Origin: Prorocentrum cordatum | Taxonomy: Eukaryota > Sar > Dinophyceae > Prorocentrales > Prorocentraceae | Reading direction: 5' to 3' | Length of the DNA stretch: 64,000 nt | NCBI GenBank assembly: GCA_963575745.1 | Contig: CAUYUJ010022059.1 | Location: 870,243-934,242, forward strand | Shown: positions 21,930-31,500 of the stretch, piece by piece | Position numbering within the stretch: position 1 is the first letter of the stretch | Layout of the letters: each line of letters opens with the position of its first letter | The notes under the pieces: generated by a model | What the model saw: the letters and a program-made list of their open reading frames with translations, nothing else | Database searches by the model: none | What the model was told of the DNA's origin: nothing | Made by a program: the position numbers and the translations under genes

Positions 21930-24900
21930 TTCTGTCGGTCAAGGGCAGCTCCAGCTAAGGGGAGGAGTAAAGTCCTGGCGTGTTCGATGCGCAGGGCGAG
22001 AGAGGTGCTGACATCCCCAATGGTGGCTTTGGGAACAGCGCCGAAGCTCGTGGCATGGGTCCATCCTTGCCGCCAGGTCGTGAGGCTACGGTAGGCCGGC
22101 GCTTCCCACGCATACATCCACACGGAAAGAACCGAGAGAAGTCGTTGGTCCGTCGGGAGTTCCCCTCGGCCTTTTCGGAGGCACGGGTTTGGCACGTGCA
22201 GGAGGGGCTCGGGGATGGTGCCAGTGCGTTGCATAGCACGTAAGACGCTGGCGAAGAGGCGAAGGATGTCGTCGGGTAACTCCTTAGCCTCCTTAGTTGT
22301 CCAGCCGTCGAGTCCCCCCGCGCGGCGCGGTGAACGGGTGCGAATGAAGTGGATGAGTTGGTCGTCGGTGAGGTGGAAGGGGGCTGCTGGTGATGGCGTA
22401 GGCAGCTCTTGGCGGTATTCGTCGTAGAAGTCCGCCCACGTCGGCATAGCTTCGGCGTCATGGCCCGCGCGAGCGCGGTACCTGCCCAAGATGGGCTCCC
22501 AGGTGTCGACCATGAGCTTAAGCATGTCTTTGGTGTTGGCAACAATAGCGTTGGCGGGGAGGGCGTCGGGAACCTGGGCAGGTGGTGGGCCACGAGTGTG
22601 GCCGTCGTCGTTGTCCGTGTCGAGCGAACTACCGTCGCTGGGGCTGAAGCCGCCGGCGTCGGTGTCGGCGTCACTATCGTCCGTGCTAGCTTGGTCAGGG
22701 TTGAAGGCGGTGGTGTCGCAGTGGAGCTGTGCATCGTCGGGAGTGGTAGGCGTGCGGAGATACGCCGTGGGCGAGCAGTCGGCAGCCCGTGCGTATATGG
22801 CCGCCTTTCGCCCGCTTGGCTCGCGGACACCCTCAGCCCAGATCTTGATGCGTTCAGCTTTGGCTCGGTTTGCACGTCGCGCCAGCTCCGAGTCTAGGTT
22901 TTGGATCAGACGATCTAGGTGCTCTCCGCGTGGTGCTGGCACGTCGGGGGTCCAGGCGTCAGGAAAGGCCAGGAGGGCCGTGGGGCGCAGCTTGTGGCAG
23001 AGAAGGCGGGCCGCGGTCCACGTGCAGTCGATGCGTTGCGCCAGGTGCGGCGGGATAGCACGGCAGTCCATATGATGGTGCTGTCCGATGAAGCGAAGCT
23101 CGCAAAGTTGCCGATGGAGCTTGCGAAGGCGGTTCATGTGAATCGTGGAAGCTCCGTAGGTGGGAAAGGCGCGGGGGACGGCGGGTCGCTCCTCGAACGT
23201 GGGTGTGAGCCCGTGCATGGTAGGGGCCTTCTTTTTTGGGTGGTCTGGCGGTGGGGGCGGCAGGTCCCGCAGCCGGGTGAGATGGTACTCATGGCTGGCC
23301 TCGTTTGCCAGGGCGAACATGCGTTCCACATCGTCGCGTGTGTCAGCCTGCTCCATGCGGTCATGGTATCGTCCTGCGATGAGGGTCCCTAATGCCTGAA
23401 GTTCGTGGTCCTCATGAGCTCCGTCGTTTGGAGGGTAAGGCGTGGGGGCCAGAAGGCGTGGGGCCGTGTGATCGAGGCGGCTAAGGTCGAGTGTGACCTG
23501 CAGGCCAACATGGGACTTCGCTGGCAAGTCACGCAGATAGCAGAAGTCGGTGACAAGGGATCGCGCAGCTTGGTTGGCGATGATATAATCGATGCGCGAA
23601 GTGCGGGGGCACTTGGTGACGCGGTCCCAGTCAGGGATATTGCCATATGTGTGCATGGTGTGGTCTGGTGTGCCTTCAGCGACGTTAAACCATCCGTGCT
23701 GCATCATGTGCAGCAGATGTGGATTGTCGTCGATGTTCGTGTTGGCGTCCATGCAAATGAAATACGGGGCTGAGCCGACCCTCGCGGCGGCGCAATCAGC
23801 AAGCCGAAACAAATCGGTGCTGTCCCCTCCAGCGACCCCGTAGAGGCTCGCAATGTAGATCCCAGCGGGACCGTGGTTGTTTCGTCGTCGCCTGCGGCGG
23901 TGCTGGGTGCAGAGCGGGAGGAAGGCCTCGTGCCATCGTTTCTTGGCCTTGAGGGTGGCGATACAGGTCGCAATGTCGTCGACGGTGGAGTCGACGATGG
24001 CGTCCTTAGAGAGGATGGCGACCCCACCCGAGGCGCCGGTGTTGCCCTCGACCGTGTGGTCCGTGCCACCGTGGGCAGCTTTGCGCTGAGCACGCGCCAG
24101 ATCGAGGTCAGGTCCCAGACTGGCCTGGTATCCTCCGTGGTGTGGATTGGCGGCGTTGGTAGCGATGGCTTGCCTGGTAGGCTTGGCATGTCGGGTCTCC
24201 TGCAGTGCTATGACTGCGGCGTTGTGGTCGACACCTAGAGCGGTGATGGTTGGCCAGTTCGCTGGGAGACTCGTGATGTTGAGGCTGACGAGGTGGATGG
24301 AGCGACCTGGCCCATCTCCGTCGGTGGAGCTGGGGTTAGCACGCCCCGCACGGTGGAGGGCAGCCTGGCCGTCACCCAGGTAGAAGGCTTGGCCACAGTA
24401 GGAGCTCATGGCGTCGCGGCAGATTGGCTTGGACGGGGCTGAAGCCGCCGTCGGGCCAAAAGTATAGGCAAGGCATGGTCGACGCTGCGCCGGGGGGGGG
24501 TCATAAACGTCGGCAAAACTGCCTCGAAAAATCCTCCTCACTCCTGTACCGTGGGGGACGGAGGGAGGAGAGGTGAGACGGCAGCAGGGGGAGAGGGAGG
24601 CGACTCCTCGATCCGTCCTGCCGAGCTCAAGAGCAAAAGCAAACCAGCGGCGGCAGCTCGGCGCGGCAGCGGCGCAGCGCGCGCGCAAATACTGCGCACG
24701 CGACACCGCTGGTCCGTCCTGCGGCGGCGCGCCCGCCCCGTCAGTGCCGTGATGAGCAGCATCAGCTGGAACAGCTTGTTCGTGTGCACCCTCCGCGCTC
24801 GCCTCGGGCTGTGGGCCCTGTGGCTGCGGCGGCGGACGCCCTGCCAGCGCGTCAGCCACTAGCTGGGCGTGGCGAGCGGCGCGGTCGGTGGCCTGGCGCT

Positions 24901-27900
24901 GAGCCTCGCCCATGCCCGCTGCCGTGAGGCACGCGTTGCGGACAGGGCTGGCTCCACGCGGGGCCGCCGCTGCCGCGGCAGCGGCTGAGGTGGCGGGGCC
25001 GCCGCCGTGGCTCAGAGGGGGCAGCGGTGAGCCACCGCCGAAGCCCGCCGCGAGGCCCTTGACGGAGTACTTGTGCTTGTAGGGGTCGAAGGTCGGCGCC
25101 TCGTCGAAGGCGACGACAACGCGGGTGGGCGGTGGCAGCTCCTGGTCCGTGGACGGCGTCGGCTCGAGGTCGACCTGGCCAGGTTCGATGGCGCTGGCAC
25201 CGAAACGTGGCACCACCTCGGAGGCTTGGCCGTCAGCCTGAGTCTCGCGAGGCGGCGAGCTCGTGGAGCTCCCAGGGGGCTTGCGCGAGCTGTGGCGGCT
25301 GTAGGACCGGCTGCGCGGGACGCGCCCGCCCGTGTGGCGGTCACGTGGCGAGGCCACCTGGGCGTTAGCGCGCGCAGAGTCCGCCCTGCTCGGGGAGCGG
25401 ATCGGCGCTGCGCAGGGTGTTGGGCTGGGCGGGCGGGAGCCGCCTGTGCCGCCCGCCGCCGAGGCTGCAGCCTGGTCAGGGTCGACGGCGTCGGGCCGGG
25501 GGCTGACGTGGTGGGCACTACCCTCGCTGTGCCGCGGGGAGGCGCTGTGGTGCGCCTGGGTGTGCGTGAGGACGAGCGGGACGAGCGGCTGCCGCTCGCG
25601 CTCAGGGGGGGCAGGTTTTGCCTGGGCAGGGCGCAGCGCTGCGGCCACGTTTGGCGGGGGCGTGTGTTGGCGCGGTTGCCAGGCACGCACGTTCGCCTCG
25701 CGCCATCCTTCGGGGCGCCCTGTCCTGCCACGGCTTGGTGCAGCCCCCTGGGCTGGAGCCGCAGGGGGTGCCACTGCGGGCTGGTTGCTGGCGGTGCTGT
25801 CGTGGCGGCCTGGGTAGTGGCCCCAGGCGCGCGTGGACCCTGGCACGGGCGAGGTGGCCCGTGGGGGAGCCTGCCCGAGTGCACGCGGGTAGCCGACGAC
25901 CGCTGGGTGCACCCTGGCGTGGGGGGCGTGGCCGTAGCTGGAGGCGGATGCTCCTGCCGCCGCGGGCCTGGCACCAATGGGGCCACGGTGATAGGCGGCG
26001 CCCCCGCCGTACACCGCGCTGTCGCCTGTCGGGACGCGCGCGGGAGAGCGGTTGCGTGGCGTGCTCGGCTGACCTGCGTCGCGTTGGTCGCGCTGCTGGG
26101 TGCGCTGCTGGTGCTGTTGGTAGCGCTGCTGGTCGGCTCTCGAGAGCGGGCGGGTGTCGGGGAGGATGGGCGGCACGTCGGGCCGCCGCCAGCCCTGATA
26201 GACGTGCTCGAAGGCATGGTCTGGGTAAGTCTCCCCGACGGGTGAGTAGCGCCGTACATGCTCCACGTAGTCAATGTTCTGCGGCTCGGGGAGCACCGTG
26301 ATGTTCACAGCCCGCTGGTGCGCTGGTCCGTAGAGACAGAAGCTACCACGGTTGCTGCGGTCGTGGTTCAACTCGGCTTCGGTCGTGGCACGACTCACCA
26401 TGGCGTCACAGAGGCGCATGTCGTAGTCGAGAGCTTGAGGCCCAGGGCCGCCCTCGGCATCCCAGTACAGTACCACATCTCGCCAGCGCGTGCGGGTAGT
26501 GTGGATGCGCTCGGCGATAGACTCGCAGACGGTCCTGACTGTGACACGATCCCTGTGCATGTTGGTGATGGCTAGGGAGTAAGGTCGGCGGACCGCTTTG
26601 TTGAAGATGAAATCCTCCTTGAGGGCCTGGTGAGGGCCGAAGAGCACGTAGCCTTCCTTCCACAGCGGTTGGTCGGGAGACGGGTCTTCAGGCATCCCCG
26701 TTCCTGTGAACCCTGGTGGCCGCCTCGTGCCGTCGGGCAATCCCTGCTTGAGGACGCGACGCGGCCTCGGTGGTAGATACCATTGACCCTGGTATCCTGC
26801 TTGGCCTGGTTGCGGAGGCTCCCCCCCGGGGCCTGAAGGCGCTCGGGGGGGTTCCTTGAGGTCGTGCTGGGCTGGCGCGTTGCCGTATTGGCGGGCGAGG
26901 ATGTGCGGAGGCATCCCTGTGGCACGGACGTCGAAATGGCTGTGCGGACGAGGCGGATGCGGGCATCTGCTGGAGAGGCAGCATGTGTCGGAGTCCCTGT
27001 TGTCGGTGCTGTACGCGCACGTCCAGCTGTTGCAAGAGTAGTCCGTGGACCAGTCCATAGGTGCACGTAGTCCGCTGAGGGAGCAGTCCGGGCACGTTGG
27101 TTGGCCCGAGGTGCTGAGCTGCGTGTTGCGGCGGGCAGCACAATACTGACAGCATTGGAATCGGCACTGTAGGCAAGTCCAGCGTCCTGGTAGGGGCGGG
27201 AACGCTTGCTCGTCGGTGACTGCGTCGTCTGGGTGGGGTCGGGGTCGATCCCACAAGGGCCAGACGTCGGCGAACCAGGACTGGCCTGTAGTGCGGACCA
27301 CCTCCGCAGGGAGGCGAGCGTCGTCAGCATGGCGCTCGATCCACTGGGGCCCCAGGTCCGCTGGGATCATGACCGTGCGCCAAGTGTCGTCCGCCTTGAC
27401 GTGGACTTGGGTCGGTGCCCAGAGCCTGGTAGTGGTATCGCCATGGTCGTGGTGAAGTATGACCCAGCCGTCGCGACCCGCAACCGCAGGGTCAATAACG
27501 CGGTGGCCCACAACGGTCGCCCCCCACGGTAGGTAGGCGCCATCGTGATGCTCGCCCGGGTCAAGCCAGACCTCGACGCCAGGGGCGTTCACACGGGCCC
27601 GCACATCGCGGACGTGGAAGGCGAGGACGTGGTAGGCGGTCGGCTCCTCTTCCGTCTCGATGTGCTCCCACGTCTCGATGTCGCTGCTGTGAGAGGTGGA
27701 GTTTCCGCCGCTCTGCCGTGACGAACGCGAGGCGGATCGCCGTGAGCGGGCATGGCCTCGGGCGAGGGCGGCGGCCGCGCTGATGAGGGACGGCGTACGG
27801 CGGTCGTCGGCTCCCGATGTCGTCGATGAGCGGTCTGGACTGTGTCCCAGGGCGGCACCTGGCTGATAGGTGTGCGATGGGCCAGACGCGGCCCCAGGGC

Positions 27901-28528
27901 TGGAGCCGCTGGGGCGCGGCGCTCGTACGTCGGACTGCCCCCGCACGGGAACGGCCTGCAAGCCAGTGTACACCAGGTCGATCAGTGGCTGCGGGTCCAG
28001 CTGGAGCTTGCGAAGCGAGGCGCGCGGACGGGGCTGGTTGGGGTCGGCCCTGGTGGCTGCTTCGGTGTCGTAGTGCTGTGTAGCCCATGCTCGCGCTGCC
28101 TCTGGCGAGTATAGTGCCTGCGGCGGTGGCCACGCTGCCGCGGTGTCCAGCCGGCGCCAGGTGTTTGCTTCCTGGTCGCGGGCTTCAGCCGCCTCGCGGA
28201 GGTCTGGGTGATCGAAGCCGGCAATGTGGAGGGCGTGCGCACAGTCGCCCATGCCATAGGTGTGTGGGAGGGCACGGCACCTGGAGGCAGCTTCGGTGGG
28301 GGCACACCAGTCCATGCGGATGAGGAGGCCCAGGACCCGTGGGTAGATGAGGCGCGCTCCGTGAGCCTCCCCTTTCACGAAGTTGTGCCAGTTCTCACCG
28401 CGCGGCGGTTTGGTAGCCTCGCACATCCAGAGCGCGATGGGTCCCCAGGCGAGGGTGTCGTCTTCGAGGCTGCAGGGCGGGTGAGGCGGGCGTACCACGC
28501 GGCCAGCGACGGGTGCACCGCGTACCAC
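21809..28528 (-). CDS. Retroelement polyprotein, part 2: Cys-rich cluster, endonuclease, RT (to motif A)
   Basis: 2239 codons. Residues 450-530 hold a Cys/His-rich cluster (CLQC, CCQYCAARR, CPDC, CCLSSRCPH). A long Pro/Arg/Ser-rich, probably disordered region follows (about 600-1380). Residues 1410-1683 form an APE-type endonuclease: LVSLNI, ALQETR with the catalytic Glu, a GGVAIL strand, FICMDANTN with the catalytic Asp/Asn pair, SRIDYIIAN and the terminal KSHVGL His. This enzyme nicks target DNA to prime reverse transcription. From about 2060 the reverse transcriptase begins (RSPRRAGGLDGW, then motif A near ALDRQKCFDYL at about 2195). The frame ends 45 codons later by frame change, and RT continues in 18744-21929. 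The Met at 28528 is probably not the true start, since the upstream frame 28375-31917 runs into it. Confidence 0.85.
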   Translation of the reverse strand: MVRGAPVAGRVVRPPHPPCSLEDDTLAWGPIALWMCEATKPPRGENWHNFVKGEAHGARLIYPRVLGLLIRMDWCAPTEAASRCRALPHTYGMGDCAHALHIAGFDHPDLREAAEARDQEANTWRRLDTAAAWPPPQALYSPEAARAWATQHYDTEAATRADPNQPRPRASLRKLQLDPQPLIDLVYTGLQAVPVRGQSDVRAPRPSGSSPGAASGPSHTYQPGAALGHSPDRSSTTSGADDRRTPSLISAAAALARGHARSRRSASRSSRQSGGNSTSHSSDIETWEHIETEEEPTAYHVLAFHVRDVRARVNAPGVEVWLDPGEHHDGAYLPWGATVVGHRVIDPAVAGRDGWVILHHDHGDTTTRLWAPTQVHVKADDTWRTVMIPADLGPQWIERHADDARLPAEVVRTTGQSWFADVWPLWDRPRPHPDDAVTDEQAFPPLPGRWTCLQCRFQCCQYCAARRNTQLSTSGQPTCPDCSLSGLRAPMDWSTDYSCNSWTCAYSTDNRDSDTCCLSSRCPHPPRPHSHFDVRATGMPPHILARQYGNAPAQHDLKEPPRAPSGPGGEPPQPGQAGYQGQWYLPPRPRRVLKQGLPDGTRRPPGFTGTGMPEDPSPDQPLWKEGYVLFGPHQALKEDFIFNKAVRRPYSLAITNMHRDRVTVRTVCESIAERIHTTRTRWRDVVLYWDAEGGPGPQALDYDMRLCDAMVSRATTEAELNHDRSNRGSFCLYGPAHQRAVNITVLPEPQNIDYVEHVRRYSPVGETYPDHAFEHVYQGWRRPDVPPILPDTRPLSRADQQRYQQHQQRTQQRDQRDAGQPSTPRNRSPARVPTGDSAVYGGGAAYHRGPIGARPAAAGASASSYGHAPHARVHPAVVGYPRALGQAPPRATSPVPGSTRAWGHYPGRHDSTASNQPAVAPPAAPAQGAAPSRGRTGRPEGWREANVRAWQPRQHTPPPNVAAALRPAQAKPAPPERERQPLVPLVLTHTQAHHSASPRHSEGSAHHVSPRPDAVDPDQAAASAAGGTGGSRPPSPTPCAAPIRSPSRADSARANAQVASPRDRHTGGRVPRSRSYSRHSSRKPPGSSTSSPPRETQADGQASEVVPRFGASAIEPGQVDLEPTPSTDQELPPPTRVVVAFDEAPTFDPYKHKYSVKGLAAGFGGGSPLPPLSHGGGPATSAAAAAAAAPRGASPVRNACLTAAGMGEAQRQATDRAARHAQLVADALAGRPPPQPQGPQPEASAEGAHEQAVPADAAHHGTDGAGAPPQDGPAVSRAQYLRARCAAAAPSCRRWFAFALELGRTDRGVASLSPCCRLTSPPSVPHGTGVRRIFRGSFADVYDPPPAQRRPCLAYTFGPTAASAPSKPICRDAMSSYCGQAFYLGDGQAALHRAGRANPSSTDGDGPGRSIHLVSLNITSLPANWPTITALGVDHNAAVIALQETRHAKPTRQAIATNAANPHHGGYQASLGPDLDLARAQRKAAHGGTDHTVEGNTGASGGVAILSKDAIVDSTVDDIATCIATLKAKKRWHEAFLPLCTQHRRRRRRNNHGPAGIYIASLYGVAGGDSTDLFRLADCAAARVGSAPYFICMDANTNIDDNPHLLHMMQHGWFNVAEGTPDHTMHTYGNIPDWDRVTKCPRTSRIDYIIANQAARSLVTDFCYLRDLPAKSHVGLQVTLDLSRLDHTAPRLLAPTPYPPNDGAHEDHELQALGTLIAGRYHDRMEQADTRDDVERMFALANEASHEYHLTRLRDLPPPPPDHPKKKAPTMHGLTPTFEERPAVPRAFPTYGASTIHMNRLRKLHRQLCELRFIGQHHHMDCRAIPPHLAQRIDCTWTAARLLCHKLRPTALLAFPDAWTPDVPAPRGEHLDRLIQNLDSELARRANRAKAERIKIWAEGVREPSGRKAAIYARAADCSPTAYLRTPTTPDDAQLHCDTTAFNPDQASTDDSDADTDAGGFSPSDGSSLDTDNDDGHTRGPPPAQVPDALPANAIVANTKDMLKLMVDTWEPILGRYRARAGHDAEAMPTWADFYDEYRQELPTPSPAAPFHLTDDQLIHFIRTRSPRRAGGLDGWTTKEAKELPDDILRLFASVLRAMQRTGTIPEPLLHVPNPCLRKGRGELPTDQRLLSVLSVWMYAWEAPAYRSLTTWRQGWTHATSFGAVPKATIGDVSTSLALRIEHARTLLLPLAGAALDRQKCFDYLITDICLTLRCTRGVHKTSLLSAEISTDTTNATSA
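22634..22660 (-). repeat. Conserved hairpin, copy 4
   Basis: Core GGCT 22642-22645, loop GA, AGCC 22648-22651, unpaired G 22652. Arms pair over six bp (one wobble), then one mismatch and one more pair. Confidence 0.7.
24432..24452 (-). repeat. Conserved hairpin, copy 5
   Basis: Core GGCT 24437-24440, loop GA, AGCC 24443-24446, unpaired G 24447. Perfect five-bp arms GACGG and CCGTC. Confidence 0.7.
25743..25769 (-). repeat. Conserved hairpin, copy 6
   Basis: Core GGCT 25751-25754, loop GG, AGCC 25757-25760, unpaired G 25761. Eight-bp arms GCCCCCTG and CAGGGGGT with one terminal wobble. Confidence 0.75.
27891..27915 (-). repeat. Conserved hairpin, copy 7
   Basis: Core GGCT 27898-27901, loop GG, AGCC 27904-27907, unpaired G 27908. 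Perfect seven-bp arms GCCCCAG and CTGGGGC. Confidence 0.75.
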
Positions 28529-31500
28529 GCGGCCAGCGACGGGTGCACACTCACGTACGTGCGGCCGACATTTGTGGCGGTTCGACCCTTCGCTTCACGG
28601 CGGGGGCCCGGCAGGAGGTGACCTCCGTTGAAAGCGAGACGAGCCGCAAGGTCGCCGCGGGTCCCGTGCCAGAAGACCGTGGGCGTGTCAGTGGTGGGTT
28701 CACGGAGGTCCCACGTGAGGTAGGGGAAGATCGTCTCGCCTGAGTTCCCACCCGAGTCTTCCAGCACCCAAGTGAGTCGGTTCGGGGGCCTCTGCATGAT
28801 GTCAGTCCACGGCGCCAACGCTTGGAGCGTTGGGTCATGGGTGAATCGAGGATGGTCGTAGAGTCGCAGGGCGTCTTTGATGTCCTCTGTAGTCACGCCA
28901 CTGTTACCAAGCGCAAAGCCGTTCTGGTACAGGGAGGTGAGGATGCTCGTCGGCGGCACGGGGACCGCTGGGTCGCGCTGGATGGTGCTGCGTAAGTTGC
29001 GCGTCGGTGGCCTGAGGGCTGGGTGGGGCGTACCAGGGCCTGGAGGCGCCTGGGGCCTGGCGGGTGATGCGTAGCGTGCTCGCCGTCGTGGTGGTTGGGT
29101 GTCCATGTCAGAAGAGGAACCACGAGCATCTGCATGTCGGAAGATGGACCACGGGCTGTCGAGGGTGCGCTCACGTGTTTTACTTGCCTCGGCGTCGGTG
29201 GCCTGAGCTGTGGCGTCTTCGTGAGTCGGCGGGTTGCCATAGGCCGCGCCGCTTGTGGGGCCGTCTCGCGGGGACGGGATGGTCGACCGTGGTGTGACAG
29301 ACGAGGCTCGCGATACCGCGGCAGTGACTTCAACAATGGCGGCGGTGGTGGCGGTGGTGACCTCGGCGACTGCGGCGGCAACTGCAGCAGCATAGTGTTC
29401 CTGTAGCAGCGGGTGTCGAAGAGAGTGCACGTGCTGGCTCTCGGGGTCGTCGGGATGCGTGCGCGGCATTGTGTGTGTGGCCTCATCGCGCGGCCTCCTG
29501 ATCGGTTGGCAACAGCGGAGGCACCACTGGGCCGTGGGTGAGTCCAGGGCGCGCGCACAGATGCGGGCTCCTACGTGTCCGACGGCTCCTTGAGCGAGAA
29601 GTTTGGCGCCGACCAGGAGAAGACCGCAAACCACTCCGCCTGTGGCAATAGCTCCGAGTTTGCCGCTGGCCCATTTCAGGGCACCCCAGAGGCCAGACCC
29701 GACTGCGCTGGCTCCGCCCGAGACGATGTCTCTGAGTTTGGCACTGGTCCACTTGAGAATACCCCACAAGGCGGGCGCGGCGTCGTGTGCCGTTGTGCGT
29801 CGGGGCGTAGTGGACACGGATGGGCCTGGTGCCGCAGCTTCACGGCGTCGTCGCTGCCGGTAGCTGGGGTCTCGGCTCGGTGTCGGCAGGTACCCGTCGA
29901 TCTGGTCCTTGTACGGCATGGCTACCACGATGGCATACGTGGCCACGAAGAGGCAGATGAGACAGCCGCAGCGTCGGGAGGCCGCTGCGCTTTGCGGGGC
30001 CTCATAGGAGCCGCTGGCGTCAGGGCTCGCGTCCTCGATGGGATCACTGTCGATGCCAGCCTGCCAGTGGTCGACGGCGCTGGAGTTAGAGTCAGTCGCG
30101 TTAGCTCGGCAGACAAGGGTGCGGGGCGGGGTCCTGCCACCTGAGGTCTGAAGACGCCCAGGTCCAGCCAATGCTGCAGCGGGGCTGAAGCCGCCACTGC
30201 GCGGGCTGGTGAGAGCTGGCAGTGGAGTGGAATGGCTTGTCTCGTCGGCGGCGGTGGCGCCTTCGGCGTCGCTGAGCTGTGCGCTGGGGTCGGCCTGGGC
30301 CGAGTTGATGGGCGCACTGCTGTGCGACAGGGGGCGCCCTGTGTAGGGTTCGCTGTCACGGTCGCGCTGGGCCGTGTCACCTGGCGGTGTCGTGCCGTCG
30401 AGGTCCTGGGTTTCCGTGTCGTGGATGGAGTCGTTCTGGCTATCGTCCGACACGTGGAACGAGTCCAGGGATATGTTGCTGGTATCGCTGGCAGCGGTGT
30501 GCTGGAGCAGAAGCGGTTCGGCGTCGGCCGCGGGCTGGTCACACGTGGCGTTCTTGGCGAGGGGGCCAGCTGGCGGTGGTAGGTTTAGCGGTTCCATCGG
30601 TGCCGCGGCGAGCTCCGCCTCGACAAGCGGCTGCAGGTCTGGCGGGTGGTGCAGGATCGCATCCGCGAGATACGCCAGGGCGTCTTGGTCGGGCGGAGGG
30701 AGGCCTCTTGGCAGCAAGGCGTGGGCCCGTGAGAGGTATGGCGGCAGTGGTGCCGCGAAAGCCTCAGGGCCGACGAGCTGGGCACGAGCGCCCTGGTATT
30801 CCAGAAGGAGGCCAAAGTAGCGGGTGGGGTACTCGTGGCTGCCCTGGATACGAGTGAGGTTGCGGTTGGTGCGCTGTCTGTCGGGGCCCGCTCTGTGCCA
30901 GATATCCTCGCACATGTCGAACGCGGTGCGGTGGCGCAGGGCGTCGTTTTTCTCCGCGGAATCCTCCTGGAAAAAGTGGTCGTACTGTGACAGATGGAGC
31001 GTCGCCAGGACGTGCGGGACGCAGTCCTCGAGCCATGCCCAGTACACGTCCTGATGGTCCTCACCTGGTGCCCACGCCGCGGCGCACGGTATGAGCCGTG
31101 CTCGGATGTTCATCAGGTGCCAGAAAGCGGGGTCCTCCTCGGGTTCACCCCTGGCGCACAGAGGGGTAGTGGGACTCGTGGGGCTGAAGCGGGGCACGAC
31201 AGCGGGGCTGAAGCCGCCACTGCGTGCCTGGGCCTTGCCAGCGGCCCTGTCGAGGATATGCTGCACGACGGTCGAGGACAAGCTGAGGACAGGGTACCAT
31301 CGAGGATATGCTGTACGACAGTCGACCGCAAGCGTCATGTTGAGTGATGGTAGCCCTCGTAGCTGAACTTGTATGCGGTGCGAGGCGTGGCCGGAGAACG
31401 CAGGAGTCATCTCAGCTGCGGCAACATCGGTGGTCGACTGCGATGGATGTGTCGTAGTTGACGAGGGCGTGCTCGTAGGAGACATGCTGGTACTCGTCGT

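Noticed and set aside
25073-26245. 390-codon plus-strand frame opposite the retroelement polyprotein
   Set aside because: It is the antisense shadow of the GC-rich disordered region of the minus-strand polyprotein and has no motif of its own.
28140-28210. GGCTTCAGCC at 28181 as an eleventh hairpin in opposite orientation
   Set aside because: Its flanks do not form complementary arms, and the unpaired base is not where the other copies have it.
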